Positions 27,104 to 35,051 of a DNA stretch of 47,394 bases are shown here, in pieces. A program made the position numbers and the translations under genes. How positions within the stretch are numbered: the stretch's first letter is position 1; each line of letters begins with the position of its first letter. The stretch lies in contig NZ_PJJS01000030.1 of the NCBI RefSeq assembly GCF_002929845.1, positions 1-47,394 of the forward strand, in the 5' to 3' direction. Origin of the DNA: Cryobacterium sp. M96. Its GTDB lineage: Bacteria; Actinomycetota; Actinomycetes; Actinomycetales; Microbacteriaceae. Below the pieces are notes generated by a model. The model saw only the letters and a program-made list of their open reading frames with translations, was not told where the DNA came from and did not search any database.

Positions 27104-29053
27104 GTGAGCGATACCTCTGCCGATCCCATGGTCGGTCGTCTGATAGACGGCCGCTATCAGGTGCGCTCACGGATCGCCCGCGGTGGCATGGCCACCGTGT
27201 ACCTCGCGACCGACCTGCGCCTCGAACGCCGGGTCGCCATCAAGATCATGCACGGGCACCTCGCCGACGACAACACGTTCAAGGCCCGGTTCGTGCAGGA
27301 GGCCCGCTCGGCCGCCCGGCTCGCGCACCCGAACGTGGTCAACGTCTACGACCAGGGCCAGGATGCCGATATGGCCTATCTGGTCATGGAATACCTGCCC
27401 GGCATCACTCTGCGCGACCTGCTCAAGGACTACGGCCGGCTCACCAGTGAGCAGACGATGGACATCCTCGAGGCGGTGCTCTCGGGCCTCGCCGCCGCGC
27501 ACAAAGCAGGAATCGTGCATCGCGATCTCAAGCCGGAGAACGTTCTCCTGGCCGACGACGGCCGCATCAAGATCGGCGACTTCGGACTCGCCCGGGCCGT
27601 CAACAACAACACGGCCACCGGGCAGGCCCTGCTCGGCACGATCGCCTACCTCTCCCCCGAACTCGTCACGCGGGGCATCGCGGATGCCCGCAGCGACATC
27701 TACGCGCTCGGCATCATGACCTACGAGATGCTTACCGGCGAGCAGCCCTATGTCGGCGAAGCGCCCATGCAGATCGCCTACCAGCACGCGAACGACAACG
27801 TGCCCATGCCTAGCGCGCGGATACCCGCGATTCCGCACGAGCTCGACGAACTGGTGCTCTGGGCCACCGCCCGCGACCCGGAGCAGCGCCCCCGGGACGC
27901 ACGTGTCATGCTCGATCAACTGCTCGACCTCGACAAGCTCGTGCGCCCGACCTCCCCGGCGACCGGACAATCCGCGACCATGGTGCTGCCCGGCGGCGTG
28001 ACCGCAGCGGTGGCCGACGCGGACACCCAGATCCTCGGCGGTGCCCCGCTCGCCCCGGCGGTGGCCGGCGTGGCCACGGCGGCTTCTGCCTCGGCACCCG
28101 CCACCACCATTCTCCTGGCCGACAAGGCCCGCACACGCAAGTTCCGCGGCTTCTGGCTCTTCGCGCTGGTGCTCATGCTGGCAGCCCTTGCCGGCGGAAC
28201 CGGCTGGTTCTTCGGCAACGGCCCCGGCTCAGAGGTCCCGATTCCCGCCCTCGTCTCGGTGTCCCCCGACGACGCGACCGCCCAGCTCACCGGGCTCGGG
28301 CTGGAGGCGGCGCTCGGCACCGAGTTCAGCGGCACCATCCCCGCCGGCCTCGTCTCCAGCACCAACCCGGATTCGGGCACCCGCGTGGCGAAGGGCAGCA
28401 CGGTGACGCTGCGTGTATCCCAGGGCCCGCAGCCGATCGTTCTGCCCGTGCTGGCGGGATTGACGGCCGATGCTGCGACCTCCGCCGTCACGGAGCTGAA
28501 GGCAGGCATCGGGGCGACCGATTCCCTCTTCGACGACACCGTGGAATCGGGCCTGGTCATCTCCGCGAGCCGCGAATCCGACGCCGGGGACGTCTCCCAG
28601 GGTGGGGACTACTTCGTGGGCATGAAAGTCAATCTGGTTCTCTCACTCGGCCCCGTACCGGACGTGTCCGGCGAATCCGTCAAGGACGCCACCGCGATCC
28701 TGGCGGAGAAGGGGCTGCTCGTCACCCCCGGCGACGAGATCTACAGTGAGTCGATCGCCGAGGGAGACGTCGTGAGCGCGGCCCCCGTGAACGAAGGTCC
28801 CGTGCGCACCGGCGACACGTATGCACTCACTACTTCCCTCGGCCCGGCACCCGTCACGGTGCCCAACATCGTCGGCCTCCCGTGGAACGAGGGCAAGCAG
28901 GTGCTCACCGACCTGGGATTCAAGCTGAGCTACAATCTCGGCGCGGATGCCATCGCACCGCTCCTGAGCGTCGCATCGACGAATCCCGAAGCCGGCACCG
29001 CCGCGCCCAAGAACAGCACCATCACCCTCAAGCCGACGAACCCGTTCGGCTAG
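27104..29053 (+). CDS. PASTA-domain Ser/Thr protein kinase (PknB/PknL type)
   Basis: A 649-aa membrane kinase. The Hanks kinase domain spans about 12-275: glycine loop IARGGMATVY, ATP lysine Lys47 in VAIK, HRDLKPEN with catalytic Asp141, and DFG at 159-161. A juxtamembrane Ala/Thr-rich linker leads to one membrane helix at about 348-370, then four extracellular PASTA repeats, each ending in a short TLR/VLSLGP/TTSLGP-like strand. PASTA repeats bind muropeptides and lipid II. By position it matches M. tuberculosis pknL (next to Rv2175c and aroG), but mycobacterial PknL lacks PASTA repeats, so the architecture is PknB-like. Likely targets in this window are GarA, DivIVA, FtsZ and the Rv2175c-like protein. 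Confidence 0.95.
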   Translation: MSDTSADPMVGRLIDGRYQVRSRIARGGMATVYLATDLRLERRVAIKIMHGHLADDNTFKARFVQEARSAARLAHPNVVNVYDQGQDADMAYLVMEYLPGITLRDLLKDYGRLTSEQTMDILEAVLSGLAAAHKAGIVHRDLKPENVLLADDGRIKIGDFGLARAVNNNTATGQALLGTIAYLSPELVTRGIADARSDIYALGIMTYEMLTGEQPYVGEAPMQIAYQHANDNVPMPSARIPAIPHELDELVLWATARDPEQRPRDARVMLDQLLDLDKLVRPTSPATGQSATMVLPGGVTAAVADADTQILGGAPLAPAVAGVATAASASAPATTILLADKARTRKFRGFWLFALVLMLAALAGGTGWFFGNGPGSEVPIPALVSVSPDDATAQLTGLGLEAALGTEFSGTIPAGLVSSTNPDSGTRVAKGSTVTLRVSQGPQPIVLPVLAGLTADAATSAVTELKAGIGATDSLFDDTVESGLVISASRESDAGDVSQGGDYFVGMKVNLVLSLGPVPDVSGESVKDATAILAEKGLLVTPGDEIYSESIAEGDVVSAAPVNEGPVRTGDTYALTTSLGPAPVTVPNIVGLPWNEGKQVLTDLGFKLSYNLGADAIAPLLSVASTNPEAGTAAPKNSTITLKPTNPFG

Positions 29054-29120
29054 ACAGCCGTCCCGGCCGGGCCGGCCGTACCCGGCGGTTCCCATGCCGG
29101 AGCGGGCACCCGGGGCCGGG

Positions 29121-30491
29121 TTAGCGAGCGGCAAGCTCCTCGGCAACCAGGAAGGCGAGCTCGAGCGACTGCATGTGATTCAGGCGCGGGTCGCAGAGCG
29201 ACTCATAGCGGGTCGCCAGCGCGGCCTCGTCGATGTGCTCGGAACCACCCAGGCACTCCGTGACGTCGTCGCCGGTAAGTTCGACGTGAACGCCGCCCGG
29301 GTGTGTGCCGACGCTGCGGTGCGCCTCGAAGAAGCCGCGCACCTCGTCGACGACGTCGTCGAAACGACGGGTCTTGTACCCGGTGGGCGTGGTCACACCG
29401 TTGCCGTGCATCGGGTCGGTGACCCAGAGCGGCTTGGCCTCACTGGCCTTGATCGCCTCCAGCAGCGGCGGCAGGGCGCTGCGCACCTTGCCCGCACCCA
29501 TCCGGGTGATGAACGTGAGACGACCGGGTTCGCGGTTCGGGTCGAGCTTGTCGACCAGGCGCAGCATGTCGTCGGTTGACGTGCTCGGGCCGAGCTTGAC
29601 CCCGATCGGGTTGCGCACCCGGGAGAGGAAGTCGACGTGCGCACCGTCAAGGTCACGGGTGCGCTCCCCGATCCAGATGAAGTGCGCGGAGGTGTTGTAC
29701 GGCGTGCCCGTGCGGGAATCGATCCGGGTCATCGGACGCTCGTAGTCCATCAGCAGACCCTCGTGGCTGGTGTAGAACTCCGTCCGACGCATGGCTTCAA
29801 AGTCGGCGCCGCACGCGATCATGAACTTGATCGCGCGGTCGATCTCCTTGGCCACCTTCTCGTAGCGCTGGTTGGCCGGGTTGGCGGCGAAGCCCTGGTT
29901 CCAGCTGTGCACCTGGCGCAGGTCGGCGAAACCGCCCTGCGTGAAGGCACGGATCAGGTTGAGGGTGGAGGCGGCGGTGTGGTAGCCCTTGACCAGGCGG
30001 GCCGGGTCGGCCTCGCGCGATTCGGGTGTGAAATCGTAACCGTTGACGATATCGCCGCGGTAAGCCGGCAGGGTGACGCCACCCCGGGTCTCGAAATCGC
30101 TGGAGCGTGGCTTGGCGAACTGGCCGGCCATCCGGCCCATCTTGATCACGGGCATCGACGCGCCGTACGTCAACACGACGGCCATCTGCAGCACGGTCTT
30201 GACCCGGTTGCGGATCTGCTCCGCGGTGGCGCCGCTGAACGTCTCGGCGCAGTCCCCGCCCTGCAGCAGGAAGGCATGGCCGCCGGCGGCCTCGGCGAGC
30301 CGGTTCCGTAGGATGTCGACCTCGCCGGCGAAGACGAGCGGCGGCTGCGTGGAGAGTTCGGCAGATGCCGCGGCAACCGCATCCGCGTCGGGCCAGGTCG
30401 GCTGCTGCTTGATCGGGAGGGTGCGCCAATAGTCCAGGCCGGCAACCACAGATCGATCTGCGAGCACGACTGGTTCGGTGGGGTCTACCAC
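29121..30491 (-). CDS. aroG: Class II 3-deoxy-7-phosphoheptulonate synthase
   Basis: This enzyme condenses phosphoenolpyruvate and erythrose 4-phosphate, the first step of the shikimate pathway to aromatic amino acids. The 456-aa protein is a class II (plant/actinobacterial) type: LLQGGDCAETF near 78-88, KMGRMAGQFAKPRS near 117-130, RNPIGVKLGPS and DPMHGN. The start is GTG at 30491. It is the last gene of the glk-plsC-aroG run, 94 bases after plsC; the same aroG-plsC-fadD neighbourhood occurs in M. tuberculosis. The kinase gene converges on it, with a GC-rich 67-base gap and no clear terminator. Confidence 0.97.
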   Translation of the reverse strand: MVDPTEPVVLADRSVVAGLDYWRTLPIKQQPTWPDADAVAAASAELSTQPPLVFAGEVDILRNRLAEAAGGHAFLLQGGDCAETFSGATAEQIRNRVKTVLQMAVVLTYGASMPVIKMGRMAGQFAKPRSSDFETRGGVTLPAYRGDIVNGYDFTPESREADPARLVKGYHTAASTLNLIRAFTQGGFADLRQVHSWNQGFAANPANQRYEKVAKEIDRAIKFMIACGADFEAMRRTEFYTSHEGLLMDYERPMTRIDSRTGTPYNTSAHFIWIGERTRDLDGAHVDFLSRVRNPIGVKLGPSTSTDDMLRLVDKLDPNREPGRLTFITRMGAGKVRSALPPLLEAIKASEAKPLWVTDPMHGNGVTTPTGYKTRRFDDVVDEVRGFFEAHRSVGTHPGGVHVELTGDDVTECLGGSEHIDEAALATRYESLCDPRLNHMQSLELAFLVAEELAAR

Positions 30492-30585
30492 GGGACTATT
30501 CCTTTTTTGTCTGGTCCGGCAAGAAAAATATTGCGGGCCGGGCTATCGGGTCGGGGTCTGTCGGCCCCTGGGCAACCGTCTGATT

Positions 30586-31275
30586 CTATCGGGTCAGGCT
30601 GGCCCGCTTTTCTTTCACGCTGGTCGCGTAGACGTCCACATACTCCTGCCGGCTGAGGGCTTGCAGCTCGTACATCAGCTCGTCGGTCACGGACCGGAGC
30701 ACGAACCGGTCGCCCTCCATGCCGTCGAAGCGGCTGAAGTCGAGGGGTTCGCCGATCACGATGCCGATCCGGCGCACCTTCGGGATGCGGGTGCCCGTCG
30801 GCATGGCCTTCTCAGTGTCGATCATGGCCACAGGGATGACCGGGACCTCGGCCTCGAGCACCATCCGCGCCACGCCGGTGCGGCCCCGGTACATCTTCGC
30901 GTCGGGACTGCGGGTGCCCTCAGGGTAGATGCCGAGCACGCCGCCGGCACCCAGGACGCGCAGGCCGGTGTTGAGGGAATCCTCGGATGCCTTGCCACCC
31001 GACCGGTCGATCGGCAGCTGGCCGGTGGCCTTGAAGAACTGGCGTGTCGCCCAGCCCTTGAGCCCCTTGCCCGTGAAGTACTCACTCTTTGCGAGGAAGA
31101 CGACGCGACGCGGAACGACCAGCGGCAGGAACACCGAGTCGATGAACGACAGGTGATTGCTCGCGAGGATCACACCGCCCTCTTTGGGGATGTTCTCGAG
31201 CCCGACCACCCAGGGCCGGAAGATAGCCAGCAGCAGAGGGCCGATGACAATGTTTTTCATGAGCCAGTAGAACAT
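30586..31275 (-). CDS. 1-acyl-sn-glycerol-3-phosphate acyltransferase (PlsC type)
   Basis: A membrane-associated acyltransferase, 229 aa, that forms phosphatidic acid from lysophosphatidic acid. The NHxxxxD motif is NHLSFID at 40-46, with His41 and Asp46 as the catalytic dyad, and EGTRS at 119-123 binds the phosphate of the acceptor. Hydrophobic segments lie at about 5-20 and 45-60. ATG at 31275 has GAGGGAGC upstream. It follows the glucokinase gene by 27 bases and matches Rv2182c by neighbourhood. Some PlsC-like proteins acylate other glycerolipids, so exact acceptor is inferred. Confidence 0.92.
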   Translation of the reverse strand: MFYWLMKNIVIGPLLLAIFRPWVVGLENIPKEGGVILASNHLSFIDSVFLPLVVPRRVVFLAKSEYFTGKGLKGWATRQFFKATGQLPIDRSGGKASEDSLNTGLRVLGAGGVLGIYPEGTRSPDAKMYRGRTGVARMVLEAEVPVIPVAMIDTEKAMPTGTRIPKVRRIGIVIGEPLDFSRFDGMEGDRFVLRSVTDELMYELQALSRQEYVDVYATSVKEKRASLTR

Positions 31276-31302
31276 CGTTGCTCCCTCGGTAACCCGGAAA
31301 GC

Positions 31303-32250
31303 CTACTGCGCGAAAACGTGTTTCCGCGCCAGGTCGGCCGCACCGACGACACCGGCGTCGTTGACGAGCTGCGCGATGGCGAATTCGGCCTCCGGGTGGA
31401 AGCCCCTGGCCGGCAGATTTTCGAGGTACGCGGCGCGGATGGGCTCGAGCAGCAGTTCACCGGCAGCGGCGACGCCCCCGCCGAAGACGAAGATCTGCGG
31501 GTCAAGTACGGCCGCCAGGCTTGCGCAGGCCTGCCCGAGCGAGCCGCCCAACTGCCTCAGGGCGGCCAAGGCGCCGTTGTCACCGTCCTGGATCAGCCGG
31601 CCGACCTCTTTGCCGGTCAGCTTGCCCTTGCGCTCACGGGCGGCCGCGAGGCCGAGGCCGATTCCGCCGGCATCCGCCAGCTCGGTGGCAATTCGAAGCA
31701 GGGCGCGACCCGAACCGTACTGTTCGATGCAGCCGTGGGCGCCGCAGCCGCAGAGGCGACCGCCGGGCACCACGCGCAGATGCCCGAGCTCGGCGGCACA
31801 GCCGAAGCCACCGCGGAAGAGACGGTTGTCGGCGACGATAGCTCCGCCCACTCCGGTGCCGATGGTGAGGGTGACCATGTCGGTGTAGCCCCGGCCGGCG
31901 CCGAAGGTGAATTCCGCCCAGCCCGCGGCGTTCGCGTCGTTCTCGATCAGGATGGGCAGGTCGAGCCGCGCCTCGAGAGTGGCCCGAAGTGGCTCGTGGC
32001 GCCAGTTGACGTTGGGCCCGTAGTAAACGGTGGACTGGGCGGCGTCGATGAAGCCGGCCGCGGCGATCCCGGCGGCGACGACCTCCTCGCCCTCCGAGAG
32101 CTCCGTGATCATGTCGACGACGGCGTCTTCGATCCCGCGAGGATCGCTCGCGGTGGTCGGGCGTCGATCCGAGCGGATGATCGTTCCGGATTCGTCGACC
32201 AGGGCCGCGGCGATTTTGGTGCCGCCGATGTCGATACCAATGGCGTGCAC
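31303..32250 (-). CDS. glk: ROK-family glucokinase
   Basis: A 315-aa sugar kinase of the ROK family, most likely glucokinase, feeding glucose 6-phosphate into glycolysis. The ATP loop GIDIGGTKIAAALV is at 5-18; ENDANAAGWAEF carries the catalytic Asp in the sugar site; IGTGVGGAI is the second phosphate loop; and the ROK zinc motif is ELGHLRVV followed by CGCGAHGCIEQ. GTG at 32250 is chosen because the protein family starts with HAIGIDIGG; the longer frame upstream has no homology to the family. It is divergent from the acyl-CoA ligase gene. Confidence 0.93.
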   Translation of the reverse strand: MHAIGIDIGGTKIAAALVDESGTIIRSDRRPTTASDPRGIEDAVVDMITELSEGEEVVAAGIAAAGFIDAAQSTVYYGPNVNWRHEPLRATLEARLDLPILIENDANAAGWAEFTFGAGRGYTDMVTLTIGTGVGGAIVADNRLFRGGFGCAAELGHLRVVPGGRLCGCGAHGCIEQYGSGRALLRIATELADAGGIGLGLAAARERKGKLTGKEVGRLIQDGDNGALAALRQLGGSLGQACASLAAVLDPQIFVFGGGVAAAGELLLEPIRAAYLENLPARGFHPEAEFAIAQLVNDAGVVGAADLARKHVFAQ

Positions 32251-32325
32251 AGAGGACTTCTTTCGTCGATGGATAAAGTGGGGCACTCTGCGGGGCGAGA
32301 CAACGAAGCCGGTGCGTCCCCCTAG

Positions 32326-32389
32326 AGTGTAGTGAACCAAGACACGGCCAGGCGAAACGGCTGCTTCCACGAAGTGACGTGGATAGAGT
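32326..32389. promoter_or_regulatory. Divergent promoter region, glk / acyl-CoA ligase
   Basis: The 175-base gap between the two divergent genes has two TANNNT boxes: TACACT on the minus strand (32326-32331) toward glk and TAGAGT on the plus strand (32384-32389) toward the ligase. A 7-mer TAGAGTG occurs twice (32323 and 32384), and CCACG-AAGTGA-CGTGG lies just before the second. -35 boxes are weak, so this is a tentative call. Confidence 0.35.
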
Positions 32390-32425
32390 GAAGCAAATCG
32401 CCCGCCCGGTACCAGAGGAGCTACC

Positions 32426-34258
32426 GTGAAACAGTACGATCTGCCCGCCATCGTTCCCGCAGACCCACAAGCCAATGTCACCGATCTCCTGGTCGAACGC
32501 CTCAAGGCGACGCCCGACTCCGTGTTGTTCTCACTGCCGAGAAACGGAGCTTGGTCCCCCGTCACCACCACGGAGTTTCATGCCCAGGTCGTCGCGCTGG
32601 CCAAGGGGCTCGTCACGGCAGGAATCCAGCCCGGAGACAAAATCGGCTTGATGTGCAAGACCCGGTATGAGTGGACGCTGATCGACTTCGCCACCTGGTT
32701 CGCCGGTGCCGTGCTGGTCCCCGTTTACGAGACCAGCTCCCCCATCCAGATCCAGTGGATCCTGGGTGACTCCGACGCCGCGGCGGTGATCGTCGAGACC
32801 GCCGAGCACTTTTCCCGCTTCGACGAGGTGCACCCCGAGCTCGGCAGCGTGCAGAAGGTCTGGCAGATCGACCTCGGTGACCTCGACAAGCTCGCGGCCT
32901 CCGGGGTCGACGTGCCGGATGCCGAAATCGAGCGGCGTCGCTCGCTGGCCGTGGGTTCGGACATCGCCACCCTGATCTACACCTCGGGTTCCACCGGCCG
33001 TCCCAAGGGCTGCGTGCTTACCCACTCCAACTTCGTCGAGACGTCGCGCAACTCGGCGGTGGCGCTGAAAGAGGTGCTCACCGACGCGAACGGCGCTTCC
33101 ACGCTGCTGTTCATCACCACCGCGCACGTTTTCGCCCGATTCATCTCGGTTCTCTGCGTGCACGCCGGTGTGCGCGTCGGTCACCAGCCCGATACCCGGA
33201 AGCTGCTCGAATCGCTCGGCACCTTCAAACCCACTTTCCTGCTCGCAGTGCCGCGGGTGTTCGAGAAGGTCTACAACTCCGCCGAGCAGAAGGCGCTGGC
33301 CGCCGGCCGAGGCAAGATCTTCGAGACGGCCGCCCAGGTTGCCGTCGACCACTCGATGCTGGTCGATCAGGGCAAGAGCGTTCCGCTGATGCTCAAGCTC
33401 AAGTTCACGCTCTTCGACCGTCTGGTCTACAGCAAGCTGCGCGCGGCCATGGGTGGCAACGTGAAGTACGCCGTCTCCGGTTCGGCTCCACTCGGCATGC
33501 ACCTGGGTCACTTCTACCACAGCCTCGGCATCAAGATCCTGGAGGGCTACGGCCTTACCGAGACAACCGCGCCGACCACCGTGGGTCTGGCCACCAAGTT
33601 CAAGATCGGTACCGTAGGCCCACCGCTTCCCGGCGTCTCGGTGCGCGTCCTGGACGACGGCGAAATCGAGGTCAAAGGCGTCAACGTCTTCACGGAGTAC
33701 TGGAAGAATCCCGTGGCCACCGCGGCCACCTTCCACGACGGATGGCTCCGCACCGGTGACATCGGCGCCATGGACAGCGACGGCTTCCTCACCATCACCG
33801 GGCGCAAGAAGGAGATCATCGTCACGGCCGGCGGCAAGAACGTCGCCCCGGCGGCGCTGGAAGACCCGATCCGGTCCAACCCGCTGATCGGCCAGGTGGT
33901 CGTCGTCGGCGATCGCAAGCCGTTCATCGCCGCCCTGGTCACGCTCGACCCCGACATGCTCGCGGTCTGGTTGAACAACAACGGCGAGGACGCGGGAATG
34001 ACGCTGGCCGAGGCATCCGTCAACGCGAAGGTTCTCGCCGAGGTGCAGCGCGCCATCGACCACGCCAACGACCACGTATCGCGGGCGGAGTCGATCCGCA
34101 AGTTCACGGTGCTGACGACCGAGCTGACCGAAGCCGCCGGGTACCTGACCCCGAAGCTGAGCATCAAACGGGACATCATCCTGCGGGACTACGCCGATCA
34201 GATCGAGGCGATGTACCTGGGCGCCCCGGTGACCGGGACGAACCCGGTCAGCAGCTAG
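32426..34258 (+). CDS. Long-chain fatty acid--CoA ligase (FadD15-like)
   Basis: An ATP-dependent acyl-CoA synthetase of the AMP-forming family, 610 aa. The P-loop-like YTSGSTGRPKGC is near 190-201, the YGLTET adenine motif near 370-375, and the hinge ENVF-like region and TGDIGAMDSDGFLTITGRKKE near 440-460 complete the adenylate-forming core; the final lysine-bearing motif LTPKLSIKRD is at about 575-584. The GTG start has GAGGAG 5 bases upstream. Synteny with plsC and aroG parallels M. tuberculosis fadD15 (Rv2187). It is a single gene ending at a strong terminator. Substrate chain length is not readable. Confidence 0.94.
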   Translation: MKQYDLPAIVPADPQANVTDLLVERLKATPDSVLFSLPRNGAWSPVTTTEFHAQVVALAKGLVTAGIQPGDKIGLMCKTRYEWTLIDFATWFAGAVLVPVYETSSPIQIQWILGDSDAAAVIVETAEHFSRFDEVHPELGSVQKVWQIDLGDLDKLAASGVDVPDAEIERRRSLAVGSDIATLIYTSGSTGRPKGCVLTHSNFVETSRNSAVALKEVLTDANGASTLLFITTAHVFARFISVLCVHAGVRVGHQPDTRKLLESLGTFKPTFLLAVPRVFEKVYNSAEQKALAAGRGKIFETAAQVAVDHSMLVDQGKSVPLMLKLKFTLFDRLVYSKLRAAMGGNVKYAVSGSAPLGMHLGHFYHSLGIKILEGYGLTETTAPTTVGLATKFKIGTVGPPLPGVSVRVLDDGEIEVKGVNVFTEYWKNPVATAATFHDGWLRTGDIGAMDSDGFLTITGRKKEIIVTAGGKNVAPAALEDPIRSNPLIGQVVVVGDRKPFIAALVTLDPDMLAVWLNNNGEDAGMTLAEASVNAKVLAEVQRAIDHANDHVSRAESIRKFTVLTTELTEAAGYLTPKLSIKRDIILRDYADQIEAMYLGAPVTGTNPVSS

Positions 34259-34276
34259 CACTCCCCGCGACGACCA

Positions 34277-34315
34277 AAACAGGTCCCGTCGTCACAGTGG
34301 CGACGGGACCTGTTT
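34277..34315 (+). terminator. Strong hairpin terminator after acyl-CoA ligase gene
   Basis: A perfect 15-bp stem AAACAGGTCCCGTCG/CGACGGGACCTGTTT (34277-34291 with 34301-34315) and a 9-base loop, starting 18 bases after the stop codon. The A and T ends of the stem supply a short U-run, and on the opposite strand the same is true, so it may work in both directions. Confidence 0.9.
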
Positions 34316-34377
34316 CGCGTCGTCCGGCCGCCTGGGTCGGAACCAGTAGATAAGGGAGCCCCAGCGCCGTGCCCAGC

Positions 34378-34462
34378 GTCGAACCAATTCGACGGAGATT
34401 CTGCCGTAGAACTGCCGTTTCTGCACGTTGGGGGACGTTTCCGGCAAAATCTCCGTCGAATT
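34378..34462. repeat. Palindromic repeat element between convergent genes
   Basis: Two 21-base arms, 34386-34406 and 34442-34462, are inverted repeats with one mismatch, around a 35-base centre. The left arm is part of a 25-base unit (34378-34402) that is exactly repeated, inverted, at 65-89. The left unit itself contains a hairpin GTCGAA-CCAA-TTCGAC that the right arm lacks. The element lies between two terminators in the 253-base gap between the ligase gene and def. It resembles a small mobile palindrome (MITE or REP-like), but no transposase relation is visible. Confidence 0.75.
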
Positions 34463-34475
34463 CGTGGGGGGGGCG

Positions 34476-34493
34476 GAGGCCCTTTAGGGCCTC
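34476..34493 (-). terminator. Possible terminator after def
   Basis: A perfect 7-bp stem GAGGCCC/GGGCCTC with a TTTA loop lies 18 bases past the def stop on the minus strand. No T-run follows, but a run of C residues does, so it is a moderate call. Confidence 0.5.
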
Positions 34494-34511
34494 GGACCCG
34501 AACGACTGGGG

Positions 34512-35003
34512 TCAGAACCAGCTCGACGCGCGGACCTCTTTCATGGCGGCCCGCCGGTTCTCCTTGTCGAGGCGGTCCAGGTAGAGCAAACCGTCGAGGT
34601 GGTCGGTCTCGTGCTGCAGGGCCTGGGCCATGATCCCGGACCCGGAGAGTTCGACCGCCGTGCCGTCGAGGTCGATGCCGGTCACCCGGGCGAACGGGTA
34701 CCGTTTCGTGGGATACCAGAGGCCCGGCACCGACAGGCAGCCCTCGTCGACGAGCTCGGGCTCCCCCGAGACCTCCACGAGGACCGGGTTGAGGATGTAC
34801 CCGATCTCGCCATCGACGTTAAAACTGAATGCGCGCAGATTCACGCCGATCTGGGAGGCCGCGACGCCGGCCCGGCCGGGCAGTCGCACACTGTCGACCA
34901 AGTCCTCGATCAGGCTCCGCACCCGGGCGTCGATCGTGCCGATCGGGTCGGAGACGGTTTTGAGGACGGGGTCTCCGAAGAGACGGATCTGGCGCTCGGG
35001 CAA
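34512..35003 (-). CDS. def: Peptide deformylase
   Basis: A metallo-hydrolase, 163 aa, that removes the formyl group from the initiator methionine of new proteins. The three active-site motifs are present: GVAASQIGV (a variant of GxGLAAxQ), EGCLSVP with the metal cysteine, and QHETDHLDG with the two metal histidines and catalytic Glu. I prefer TTG at 35003, which has GGAGT 6-7 bases upstream and places the start next to the conserved [14 protein letters not shown] at 35015 would add four residues. It follows the MinD-like gene by about 48 bases on the same strand. Confidence 0.93.
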   Translation of the reverse strand: MPERQIRLFGDPVLKTVSDPIGTIDARVRSLIEDLVDSVRLPGRAGVAASQIGVNLRAFSFNVDGEIGYILNPVLVEVSGEPELVDEGCLSVPGLWYPTKRYPFARVTGIDLDGTAVELSGSGIMAQALQHETDHLDGLLYLDRLDKENRRAAMKEVRASSWF

Positions 35004-35051
35004 GGGTGACTCCAAGTCATGGATGCGGGGGTACAGGGGTACCGGATCGGT

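Noticed and set aside
30492..30585. Leader-peptide attenuator before aroG
   Set aside because: I saw no short frame rich in Phe, Tyr or Trp and no paired hairpins with a T-run; only an AT-rich patch is present.
32251..32571. N-terminal extension of the glucokinase frame
   Set aside because: The frame stays open to 32571 but crosses the divergent promoter region and the start of the acyl-CoA ligase gene; the family begins at the GTG at 32250.
34378..34462. Integron attC site
   Set aside because: It is palindromic, but the conserved GTTRRRY and RYYYAAC core sites are not present in the right places and no integrase or cassette is nearby.
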